Positions 32,088-41,819 of a DNA stretch of 64,000 nt are shown here, one piece after another. Origin of the DNA: Oopsacas minuta (lineage: Eukaryota > Porifera > Hexactinellida > Lyssacinosida > Leucopsacidae); the NCBI GenBank assembly GCA_024704765.1, contig JAKMXF010000111.1, positions 884,619-948,618 of the forward strand, read 5' to 3'. The position numbers and the translations under genes are program-made. The notes beneath the pieces are model-generated. The model did not search any database, had not been told where the DNA came from, and worked only from the letters and a program-made list of their open reading frames with translations. Position 1 is the first letter of the stretch; the number at the start of each line of letters is the position of its first letter.

Positions 32088-32386
32088 TTTGAAAAATCAA
32101 ATTTTAATGTTAATTAGGCTATAGACTGACTCTATAATTATTTCTCTATTGAAACAGTATTTTTATGTATTTATATATTATATTGTATAAGAAATTATGG
32201 CTACTTAGAGCTTATTGATATCTTTAATTTGCAAGGTGGATTAACCTATTCCAGTTGTGGGAATTGTCATACATAAGGCCCTGTAACCTGAGGGAAGCTA
32301 CAGAAGTCGTCCTATTCTATGTTATTTAATAATGTAAGCTTTGATAGTATCCAGGCAATATATATACTATATAGAATTGGAGTCTA

Positions 32387-35300
32387 ATGGAGACTATAGG
32401 AGAGGTAGGGGAGACATCAGAGGTGTTAGGTCAACAAACTAATCGCTCCAGTGTAAAAAGAAGCGATAAAGAGAGTCAAGATTCCTCTCGTAAGAGATTG
32501 AGTCCTGAGCTGAGCATCTTCTCAGAGAACAAAGAAGAGAGGATCAGGGCTAGGAGGCTACGTATCAAGAGACGTCTGGAAGAAGAGAGGAGGAAAGCTA
32601 ACAAGGAGGATGGGGATATAGGAGCAGAGATGGAAGAGAGTCCTAAACAAGAGCGGATCAGTATCAAGCAGGTTCTACTTAGTATATCTTAATAAATTAA
32701 GCAATTTGATATGAATATATTATCAGGTAGAGAAGAGCAAGTTTGAGTTACAAAGATTGAACTATGAGAACAATCAGCTGGTACGTGACGTTATCATAGC
32801 AGGGGACGGACGGGAGATGGCACGGCGACGTGGAGAAGATGACAACCTAAGGACCAGGACTGAGAAATTGGAGGCAGAAGCTAACACTGGCAAGGAGCGT
32901 TTTGATGAAATTGCGAAGAGGTATGTACATGTACTTTCCATATTTAGTAATGTTCTTTTAATGATTATTTATCAATTAGATGGGAGAGTTCTGCTATGAA
33001 GAAATTGCCTCAGGAACTACAGGACATGCTGAATCAGCAGAGATCAGAGTATGAGGAAATGATTAATGAGAAAAACAGATTAATCAAGGAATTTGAATCA
33101 GAGTTGAAGATCAAAGATGATCAGTATGTGAAGGATTTAAAGCAACAAGCTGGTGATGTAGATTTGCTACTGGAGAGGATGGAAGATCAGACTAGGACCC
33201 TAGCACGAGCTTACAACAAGGAAATGAGAGAGATTGAGAACACATATATACGAGAGCGAAAGCAATTGGTTAGATTTATGTTTGAGTCTCTGATATAGCC
33301 TCAAGCCATGCCATAGTAGGGCATAAGTAAACACGTTTCTATTTGTGTTGTTTATAGCTTGAAAATGAGTGCTCTGAAGATACAAACATTACAGAAGAAA
33401 GATGTAAATTAGAATTAACCTACATGCAAGATTATCAGAAACTGGTAGAGGATAGTGACAGACAGCTGGATGAGCTACTATCAAATGGAGATGAAGATTA
33501 CAGGAATACTAAGATACAGCTTGAGAATGATATTCAGTTCTTACAGAGACAGCTAGAACAAATGAAAGCTACATTCCATCTTAATATTGAGAAACTGGAT
33601 TATAATCTACAGGTCAGTTATCCAATTTGTATATACGTATAGCCCAACCGGGACAATTCACAGGTTGTGAAGAAGAGAGATGAGGAAAATAAGAAAACTG
33701 AGAACCAACAGAAGCGTAAGATTTCGCGATTACAAGACCAGTATAATAGCCAACGCTCTCGCCTAAAACAGCAGGAATTGAAGTTCTCTACGGAGGTGTC
33801 CTCTCTAGGAGAGGAGTATCAGAAAGTTGCAGATCAGCTGGGAGATCTACAGCTAAAACTCAGCCATTTTCAAGTTAGAAATGATTAATTATAACATTTT
33901 GAAATCGATCTTATTAATACTTTTATAAGGAGACTGATGAAAAGAAGTTTGCAGATGTTTGGGCTATGAGTGAAGAGGAAATACAAGGACTTGTAAAAGA
34001 CGTCCTCAAGACGGATGAGATAATACACAGTCACCAGTTGGGTGTGGACTGGACTAGCCCCGAGTTACCAGAGAGTGTACACTATGTACATATTCCCGAG
34101 CAGGTAATGTCTGCTACACAGATAGCTCAAGAAGTATTCTCAACCACAAGTGCCAGTAGCAGTCAACAGTCTCTCCTCAGTGTGTATGAGATGAGACAAA
34201 TTGGGCCTGATTCAGGTGGACTAGACACAGGACTGTTCGGAGTAGGACAGCTGGGAGAGTACCCCACCCTCCTCGTGAGACAAGCTATGGAGATGATTAG
34301 TGAGGAAGGAGACTTCTTAGTTGAGGTATCAATACAACTAACATACATATACAAATACTATTCAATATATATACACACTAGATTACTTAAGGTTTTAGCC
34401 ATTTAGGAAAATCTGATAGAATACTCAACTGAACAGATAGGAACATCGTATCTTTAACACAGTACTCACTCTCTATTGTCTTCTCAAATAATTGTTTGTG
34501 AGAAATGAGTTTATTAAAACCCCAGAACTTTCCTGCAGAGACAGTAGGTTGTAGGAAATCATCGGGGTGTATTGTCTTACTCATAACTACGTGTAATCTA
34601 TCTGTTTGTTGGTTGAGTACTGTGAATGAGAACTTACTTCCTGCTTTTATCGGCCATTCTAAGTTAGAATCATTAGCTCCCTTCATCACAGCGAGATGAG
34701 CTGATATGTGAGTGCCTTCACCTTGTCGTATTCCCCCCATACTGAGTCTAGCACAAAACTTATAACCTTCTCTATAGAATGGTACACTGGTTAACTTAAT
34801 ATTGTTCTGAATGCTCTCTTCGATATTAGTCACTTTCCATATATAAGGTTTGTTCGATGCGAGGGAGGTTAGTTCAGATACTTCTATCCTCAAATCCATG
34901 ATTGTATCACACGCCTGTACGAGGTGTTGTTTCATATATGTATCTAAATGTTCATCATGCTGACTACGCATTAATTCTACTACACATCCTATCTTACTGA
35001 ACGAACACGGTATTACCATATTTGGGCATGTATCCTGATGCTTCTTCTCCTGTGGAATTGTTAATTTCTCTCCACAGCCTAGGGAACACAGACGAGGATA
35101 TATTTGACATTTAGAAAGATGTGAGGACTGATTCTGAGCTTCTATATCTTCTCTACAGTATTCACACTTGATTATTCTCTTTGGACACTCAGTTAGCTTA
35201 TGTAACACTAAATCCTCTTTACCTAGAGATGCCCCACAGGTACACAACTCCTCTCTCTCACACCCTCCTACTAGGTGAGATTCCAGACCGCTTAGCATCG

Positions 35301-36420
35301 ACTCCCAATCACATCCTCTGGGACACTTCACTCGCTTACTGAGTATCCTTTTCTCTTCTCGTTTGTCTCTGAAGTTAGAACCTGTTAGAGATTCTTTGTC
35401 AATTGGGCATTTTGCATTTTGTGATTCAACACTCTTGTCTAGACAGAGACTACAGAATAGGTGTCCACAGGGTGTCTGTACTGGTTCCCTTGATACCCCG
35501 TTACACACAGGACATATCTGCTCCGTATCTACAAGTTGTTCTGTAAAGTATTCACAGTTATACCCACCTAACCACTGATATCCGTATTTGTCTACTTTGC
35601 AATACAACAAATCGTTATAGCTTATCAATTTTGAAGCCATTAATTATAAAATATACCTATATCAGTATTGCTGCCTAACTTATGACTACTCTATGTAACA
35701 ATATCCTCTCTACAGTGGTTATTTAGTTTCAAGAATATTATGTTATCCTACTAATAAACAACAGCTCATATAAACCATCTAATACTGTAGGAGAAACTGA
35801 ATCAGCTGTTAGGTCCATTGGATAAAGAAGAACAGATTCTAATGAAGCTAGATGCAATCTTCCAATCTCTTCAAGTTGAGAATCAGCAAGATATAATACA
35901 GTTATTACAGTATGTTATTGTAAGCATTGAGTTAGAGGAGGAGGAGGAGGGTGATATGAGGAATGGTGCTACACAAAGATTCGAAATTATGCAGCCTGAC
36001 ATGGTATCTCAAGCTCTGAGGTAATTTATTCAGTGACTTAATGATAAATTTTATCTGAGAACAAACTTGTATATCAACAGATCTTATATTGAAGCCAGGA
36101 AGGAGAGGGAAGCTGGTATTCCAGTCAAGGTAGCAAGTCGAGTTGACAAGGAACGAGAAAGAAAGGAGATCTTGGATGGGGACTACTGGAACAAGATGGC
36201 TAATATCCTCCCCCCGATGCATGAATGTCTTTGGAATGCTCTCCTAGATGGACTGGGATTGTATAATAATGAACTTGACAGAAGAGAGAAACTTATTGAA
36301 GAGACAGACTCATTACAACTACAAAACACTGAACTTAAAATGTTGTTACAGCAGTATCTAGATGCACAGGTAAACCAGGAGCTGTTACAACCTCCTGTTC
36401 AGATGCTGGCTCTTAACTGA
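32387..36420 (+). CDS. DRC1: Dynein regulatory complex subunit 1
   Basis: DRC1 is a core coiled-coil subunit of the nexin-dynein regulatory complex that links doublet microtubules in motile cilia. Eight exons (32387-32671, 32727-32920, 32980-33268, 33358-33612, 33664-33873, 33930-34325, 35791-36020, 36081-36420) join in frame to 732 aa (human 740). The N-terminus RARRLRIKRRLEEERRKA is the family signature. The middle is continuous coiled coil (RQLDELLSNGDEDYRNTKIQ and others). The C-terminus EETDSLQLQNTELKMLLQQY then NQELLQPPVQML matches vertebrate DRC1. Intron 6 (34326-35790) is 1.5 kb and contains a complete TRAF gene on the other strand; the other introns are 50-90 bases. Its presence implies motile cilia or flagella. 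Confidence 0.93.
34387..35640 (-). CDS. TRAF-like protein (RING, TRAF zinc fingers, MATH)
   Basis: TRAFs are adaptor ubiquitin ligases downstream of TNF and Toll/IL-1 type receptors. The 417 aa intronless product has a RING finger at about 43-82 (CPVCNGVSREPVQTPCGHLF then CSLC and CPID), TRAF-type zinc fingers at about 100-225 (VKCPRGCDW, CTCGASLGKEDL, IKCEYCREDI, CPNMVIPCSFSKIGC), a short helical linker, and a C-terminal MATH/TRAF-C domain from about 265 (YIWKVTNIEES, FYREGYKFCARLSM, GKFWGFNKLISH, CVKDTMFLSVQL). The coiled TRAF-N segment is short, as in TRAF6-like proteins. The gene lies entirely within DRC1 intron 6 in the opposite direction, its 3' end 61 bases from DRC1 exon 6. The lack of introns and nested position suggest a retroposed or moved copy. 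Which vertebrate TRAF it matches best cannot be settled by eye. Confidence 0.92.
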   Translation of the reverse strand: MASKLISYNDLLYCKVDKYGYQWLGGYNCEYFTEQLVDTEQICPVCNGVSREPVQTPCGHLFCSLCLDKSVESQNAKCPIDKESLTGSNFRDKREEKRILSKRVKCPRGCDWESMLSGLESHLVGGCEREELCTCGASLGKEDLVLHKLTECPKRIIKCEYCREDIEAQNQSSHLSKCQIYPRLCSLGCGEKLTIPQEKKHQDTCPNMVIPCSFSKIGCVVELMRSQHDEHLDTYMKQHLVQACDTIMDLRIEVSELTSLASNKPYIWKVTNIEESIQNNIKLTSVPFYREGYKFCARLSMGGIRQGEGTHISAHLAVMKGANDSNLEWPIKAGSKFSFTVLNQQTDRLHVVMSKTIHPDDFLQPTVSAGKFWGFNKLISHKQLFEKTIESEYCVKDTMFLSVQLSILSDFPKWLKP

Positions 36421-37071
36421 ATTATATCTGTCAGTATATTTGTATGTAACCCTTTCACTTACTCACCGATACACTAACTATTTATCTATTAAATTATAAC
36501 ATTAAGACTTGTAATCAATGGAGAATATACTCATTGCATGAAGATATCATAGAAATGGCTAAACAGTGGATGCCAACTATAAGAACATGCCGGATTAGAT
36601 ACACGCACCATCCTCTGGAAAACGGTTCCCATGAAATCTTGTATATTATATCCAGGTTAATAGAACATGAATTGCTGCCCCCAAAGGCGTTCTTATAATC
36701 GGCATCCACTGTATGTCCAGCCTTCCAGTTATATATTTTACATTGTGTACTAAAGCTTCCGCTACGGACCTGAAGCAATAAATGGTAATACGAATTAGTT
36801 AATAAGATATATAAGAAAGTGGTAATCTCATAATTAGTGATATATACTGTACGCAGTACTTCGAGTTTGCAAAAGACGTTTGAATGTCGATATAACAAGA
36901 TGATTCAAGTTGTACTGCTCGGTTAAAATACTATTTCAATATATGTATTGCAGAACAAACGTTCAAGGAAAAAGAATGAGAGCATTAGTAACCTTATACC
37001 ACGCACTATAAAATAATCAAATCAACTATGCACAGAAGTATATTCCATAGGATTGTAATCACTTTATCAAC
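36421..37071. other. Intergenic with one MITE
   Basis: The gap between DRC1 and the myosin gene contains the inverted-repeat element at 36564-36711. The 127-codon minus-strand frame at 36515-36898 runs across that element and has no domains, so I reject it as a gene. Confidence 0.5.
36564..36711. mobile_element. 148 bp MITE with CAGTGGATGCC ends
   Basis: The left end cagtggatgccaactataag and following aacatgcc are inverted at the right end (ggcgttcttataatcggcat then ccactg). About 25 of 28 positions pair. CAGT-type ends again suggest the pogo/Tc1-mariner group; the TA duplication is not clear on the left. Confidence 0.7.
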
Positions 37072-40000
37072 ATGGCTAGGATAACAGAGCGACCGCCAGT
37101 AGGGAAAGTAGAAGATTTAGCTTCGCTACCAGAATTGAATGAGAATATTTTGTTAGAAGAATTACGTACAAGATACAAACAGAATAACATATATACTTAT
37201 GTGGGAGATATTTTGGTATCTGTGAACCCATTTAAGACAATACTAGGTCTCTATAGTAGTGCACAACAGTCTACATACAAAGGTAAAGCAAGATCTGATT
37301 GTCCTCCGCATATATTCGCTATTGCTGATACTTGTTATGCTCAGATGCTGGATTCTGAGAACCATCAGTGCTGTTTAATTAGCGGAGAATCAGGTAGAGT
37401 AATTACATTATAGGAATGAGGGACATATTGTATATTGTACATTCAATTATACTGTTAGGGGCTGGAAAGACTGAGGCTACCAAACTGATTATGTCTCATT
37501 TAATGGAACTTTGTTCTAAGAAATTCATAGACTCATCCCTGAGAGATGCTAACTTAGAGCAGAAAATAGTTAAAGTCAGTACAGATAGAATTTTCTTTTA
37601 ATATGTACGTTATGTGTGGATCTTGTAGGTTAACGGTCTTCTAGAAGCATTCGGAAATGCACAGACAGTAATGAACGACAATTCAAGCAGATTTGGAAAA
37701 TACATTCAGTTAAAGTTTATCAAAGGTGCTGTGATTGGTGCTAAAATAAACGAGTATCTCTTAGAGAAGAGTAGAGTAGTTAGTCAAGCTCCTGGAGAGC
37801 AGAACTTTCATATATTCAATGCTCTATTCGCTGGATTAGAAGCAGAGGATAAAAAGAGGTAAAATCAATCAATCAATATGTGCGTATAACCAATGTACAA
37901 GTAATTTAGGTTACTTTTACGGTTTGATACCATATTTGTACAATTTCAAACTTCGATATAGCAAGTATTTTGATATATCCGTGTTTCATATAATGGGGGC
38001 TGGCTGTATACGAATATCATGATCTGTTTCTAGGTTTAAGCTTAATAACCCAGATGATTTCTGCTACTTATCCAACGGGGACAAAGTATAATGAATAAGA
38101 CTAAGAATCTGAAGGGAATATTTAATGACATGGAGAGTTCTATCGATCTGATTGGATTCAACTCAGATGAACAAGAAAACTTATTTAGAATATGTGCTGG
38201 CCTCCTGCATCTAGGAAATATCCAATTTGATGAGAAAGAGAATGATGCTTCTTATGTCAGAGCAGATTGTTCTGAAGCAATGAATATCACCTGTTCGTTG
38301 TTAGGACTGAGAGAGGATATGATATCAGAGATGATGACTATCTCAGTTAGTGTGGCAAGAGGTAGGTCATTACCCGTAATTAACCGTCTATATTGCAATG
38401 GTGGTCTCAAAGGGGCATTTCCCCCGGGTATGCAAAATCCTGGGACCGCCTCTGCTGTATTGACTTAAGTATACAGACAACTCTAGTTACATCGAAAACG
38501 GATTTATCGAAATGCCAGCTTATATCTAAGTCTGAAATTGTACAATTATGGTTCCAGACTGGTCTTACCGTCAAAGTAACATAAAATTACATCGTTTATA
38601 TCGAATCTTTAGCTCGGTCCCTTGAGCTTAGATATAACGGCAGTTGAGTAGTCCTAATTTTCAGGTGAGCAATTTCAACGTAACTTGAATAAAGAAAAAG
38701 CCAATGTAGCTAGAGACTCAATTGCAAAGGCTATATACTCTCGTACATTCGGTTGGATAGTAAACAGAATAAACTCAATGCTTGCTCCGCCTACTAGACT
38801 AGCAGGTAATGAATTGGAGATAGGAATCCTGGATATATTCGGATTCGAACACTTCGAACAAAATTCATACGAACAGATGTGTATTAACCTAGCTAATGAA
38901 CAATTACAGTATTATTTTAATCAACACATATTCATGATGGAGTTAGAAGAATATAAATCTGAAGGGATCAGTATACGTGACGTCAAATTTGAGGACAATA
39001 GACCTCTACTCGATATGTTTCTATTAAAACCAATCGGAGTATTAGCACTGCTGGATGAGCAGTGTGTGTATCCAAGAGCTACAGATGAGACGTTCATAGG
39101 GAAACTATACGAGCATTTCTCTAAGCTGCCTTACTTCATATCTTCTAAGAGAACTATTCTGGATACCTTCACTATTAATCACTATGCAGGACAGGTGAGT
39201 TTATCTTATATTACTGTTACTAGATACATTGGTTACCATCCTGGGCTACATGGGCCCCTCGGTGGTCCACGGGTTAAAAGGTTGGAAACCGCTCTATTAT
39301 AATATTAAACAAATGCATAGGTAAAGTATGACGGAGAAGGATTCCTCGACAAGAATAGAGATCTGCTACCTAACGGGTGTGTAGAGATGTTACAGAGATC
39401 TGCAAACAGCCTGGTAGCTACAATATTCACAGGAACACTCACTCGTACTGGTACACTAGCTCTGGGAATGTTGGGCGGAGCTAGGAAATCTAGGAAAAGC
39501 AAGAGAAGAATGTTGGATTTGAAAGCTGGAAAAATTGGAGGAGGAAAGAACGCGACTACCTTAGGAGCTCAGTTCAAGATATCTCTACAAGTATTGATGG
39601 AGAAGATGAGTATAGCTAATCCACATTTTATTCGTTGTATTAAGCCTAATCATAAGAAGCAGGCTGACCATTTCTCAGACGAATACGTGGAAGCTCAACT
39701 CCGTTATACTGGTTAGTATTATATGAATGATCTGTGTTATTACAGTCGAACATCCATAAGCGGAGTGCCAGGACGCCGAAAATTGCTGCCTCGTTCCCCC
39801 GTTTCCATATGTTCCCCGTTTGTAGAGTTTACACTCTAGTTATACATACTCATACACTGTAGGTATGTTGGAGACTACTCGCATTCGTAAAGACGGCTAT
39901 GCTCTACGTCCTACTTTCCAGGAGTTTGTAATGAAGTACAAGCCTCTAGCTAGAAATCTCAGATTAACAGGGACCGCAGAGAATGCTAAAAGCATACTTG

Positions 40001-41429
40001 AAAACACAGGAGAATCTGGCTGGCAGATCGGTCATACTAAGGTGTTCATGAAATATTGGTTACTTGAAAAACTGAGTGCTCATATGGAGAAAGTACACAA
40101 GGCTGCTACTGTCATTGAGAAGCATGTGAGAGGATTTATAGCTAGAAAGAAAGTCCAGAAATTGATGTCTTTAGCTAGGATAGAAACAGAGTTACTAAAA
40201 CATTACTTTATTGAGATTGCTGATGCTCAATATAAACTGTATGATCAACTGGAGGTGCTCTGTGATCAGGATATGAAAAGGTTTAATCAGTGCTATTCAG
40301 TGTAGTATTCGTATTAAATTATACTGTATTTACTTTCATTTATAGATCAAAGGATTTCTGGAAAGCTAAACCTAAAGTTATCCCCACCCCCCCTCAAGTT
40401 ACCAAACCCCCTACACCTCCCCCTCAGCCTAAACACCCTAGCCCCATACCTCCTACCTCTGATTCGGACACAGACTCTAATGAGGACTCAGATGATACAT
40501 TCAGTGGTCCTGCTACTAAGAAAATATTACAAAAGAAGTTCGGAATGGAAGGAAACAGAGCTGCTTCTATTCGCTGGTTCCAACAGACTCAGAAAACTAA
40601 CAAAGGAGCAGTCAATTCAGAAGGTAAAATAAATAGCTTTAAACAAAATAACAGTTTTTAACTGAGTAGATTTATAGGTAATTTCCATGATTGGTTCCAT
40701 GGCATAATCACACGAAGACAAGCTGAGAAGTTACTGACTAGTAGTCCTATTGGAGGATATCTTATCCGTGTGAGTGAGACTAGATTTGGTTATTCTCTCT
40801 CAGTCAGAGCTGCACAGAGAGTAAAACATTTTATGATTGATCAAACTCCATCCGGTAAGTATGTAGTGGTTGGAGAGCCTCAAGTACACAAGTCTCTAGC
40901 TAGACTGGTGGAATACCATAAAGCTACTCCTGTTACTAGTGAGGGAGATCTGCTAACCAGACCATGTGGACAACAAGGTAATATTCTGAAATTGTACAAA
41001 TATGCTCCCAAAACGGTCAAAGTAACATATTCCATCGGTTATATCGAAGTAATTATCGTGGTCACTTGAGCTTGACATGACGGGAGTTGACTGTATAAAT
41101 TGCCTGTGTTAATGTATTGTGATTAGGGAGTGTGGATTATCAGGAGCTAATTGGAGAGGAAGATGATGATTACGCTGCTCCAGCAGAGGTAATGGATGCC
41201 TCAGCTTACCTTACTCACACACCAGGAGCTACACCTCCTATTGATAAAGGTAATTATTATATTCAGTGTGTACATATAAAGTTATTAAATCCCTAATTGT
41301 CTAGTTCCTAATAACTCATTCAGCAGAAGAAAGATAGCTTCCTCTAGAACAGATAAGGTAAGCTCACTACGTCCAGGAGCTAAGAGCAAAGCTAAGAATG
41401 CAGGACCACCTCCTCTACCTCCAAGATAG
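37072..41429 (+). CDS. Class III-like myosin with C-terminal SH2 domain
   Basis: Eleven exons: 37072-37393, 37459-37574, 37629-37858, 38034-38361, 38665-39194, 39321-39711, 39863-40280, 40346-40623, 40678-40977, 41127-41249, 41305-41429. All joins agree in phase; exon 4 has an apparent 1-base deletion in the G run at 38077-38080. Corrected length is about 1,053 aa. The motor (about 10-710) has the P-loop GESGAGKTEA across the exon 1/2 join, switch [11 protein letters not shown], switch [24 protein letters not shown], and the exon 6/7 join [17 protein letters not shown]. Similarity to class III motors ([25 protein letters not shown]) is strong, but the N-terminal kinase of MYO3A is missing. 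One IQ-like motif ([14 protein letters not shown]) precedes a Pro-rich region (exon 8), an SH2 domain (exon 9, [27 protein letters not shown] with the pTyr-binding Arg) and a tail with DDDYAAP and a final PPPLPPR, a possible SH3 ligand. It likely links actin to tyrosine-kinase signalling. Confidence 0.9.
37895..38012. mobile_element. Degraded MITE in myosin intron 3
   Basis: The stretch ggtttgataccatatttgta then caatttcaaacttcgatata matches, in reverse, the family seen at about 38536-38655, 41009-41093 and 50122-50301. The right end ggctggctgta is recognisable; the left end is lost. Confidence 0.5.
38500..38655. mobile_element. MITE copy in myosin intron 4
   Basis: Shares gaaattgtacaattatgg, ccgtcaaagtaacata, tttatatcga and cccttgagctt...cagttga with copies at 41009-41093 and, inverted, 50122-50301. 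This intron is much larger (303 bases) than its neighbours, which fits an insertion. Confidence 0.6.
41009..41093. mobile_element. MITE copy in myosin intron 9, TA-flanked right end
   Basis: Reads gaaattgtacaaatatgctc, ccaaaacggtcaaagtaaca, ggttatatcga and ends gacgggagttgactg followed by TA at 41094. It matches the minus-strand copy at 50122-50301 over most of its length. Left end truncated. Confidence 0.65.
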
Positions 41430-41819
41430 ACACTGCATAGATTATATGAGATAGATATTCTTATCTTATCTTAGATGTTATGGAAGATAGTTTGTCTTAT
41501 TTTTATTATTGTCAGCTGTTTAAATATACTGTTTGAGTGTGATTTATTCACTACTTAACTAACTAATGAAATAATCATTAATGAGTACATTGGTTATAGA
41601 GCCACTATAAATAGCTATAATAATAATAATAATAATAATAATGAAAATCCCTCCAAAGTGCTATAAGTCAGTAAAAAGTAAGAATAATATTTTAGAAAAA
41701 ACTTTTTGTAAAACAGTATTGAATATCCACTCATTTATCACTTCACAATTGATATTATAAAAGTAAATAATTTAGCTTTGTATCATTTCAAATGATAATA
41801 TTAATTATTAACTACGTAA
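41430..41819. other. Intergenic, converging 3' ends
   Basis: The tail-to-tail gap between the myosin and ADAD-like genes. It contains a short AAT/TAA trinucleotide run (about 41617-41642, nine units). No gene seen. Confidence 0.5.
41617..41642. repeat. (TAA)n microsatellite
   Basis: About nine uninterrupted taa/aat units in an AT-rich intergenic region. Confidence 0.9.

Noticed and set aside
36515-36898. 127-codon minus-strand frame
   Set aside because: It runs through the MITE at 36564-36711 and has no recognisable domain or conserved start.
38362-38664. Frame at 38393-38584 as an extra myosin exon
   Set aside because: It falls in intron 4 within a MITE copy, and joining exon 4 directly to exon 5 restores the conserved GEQFQ motor sequence in phase.
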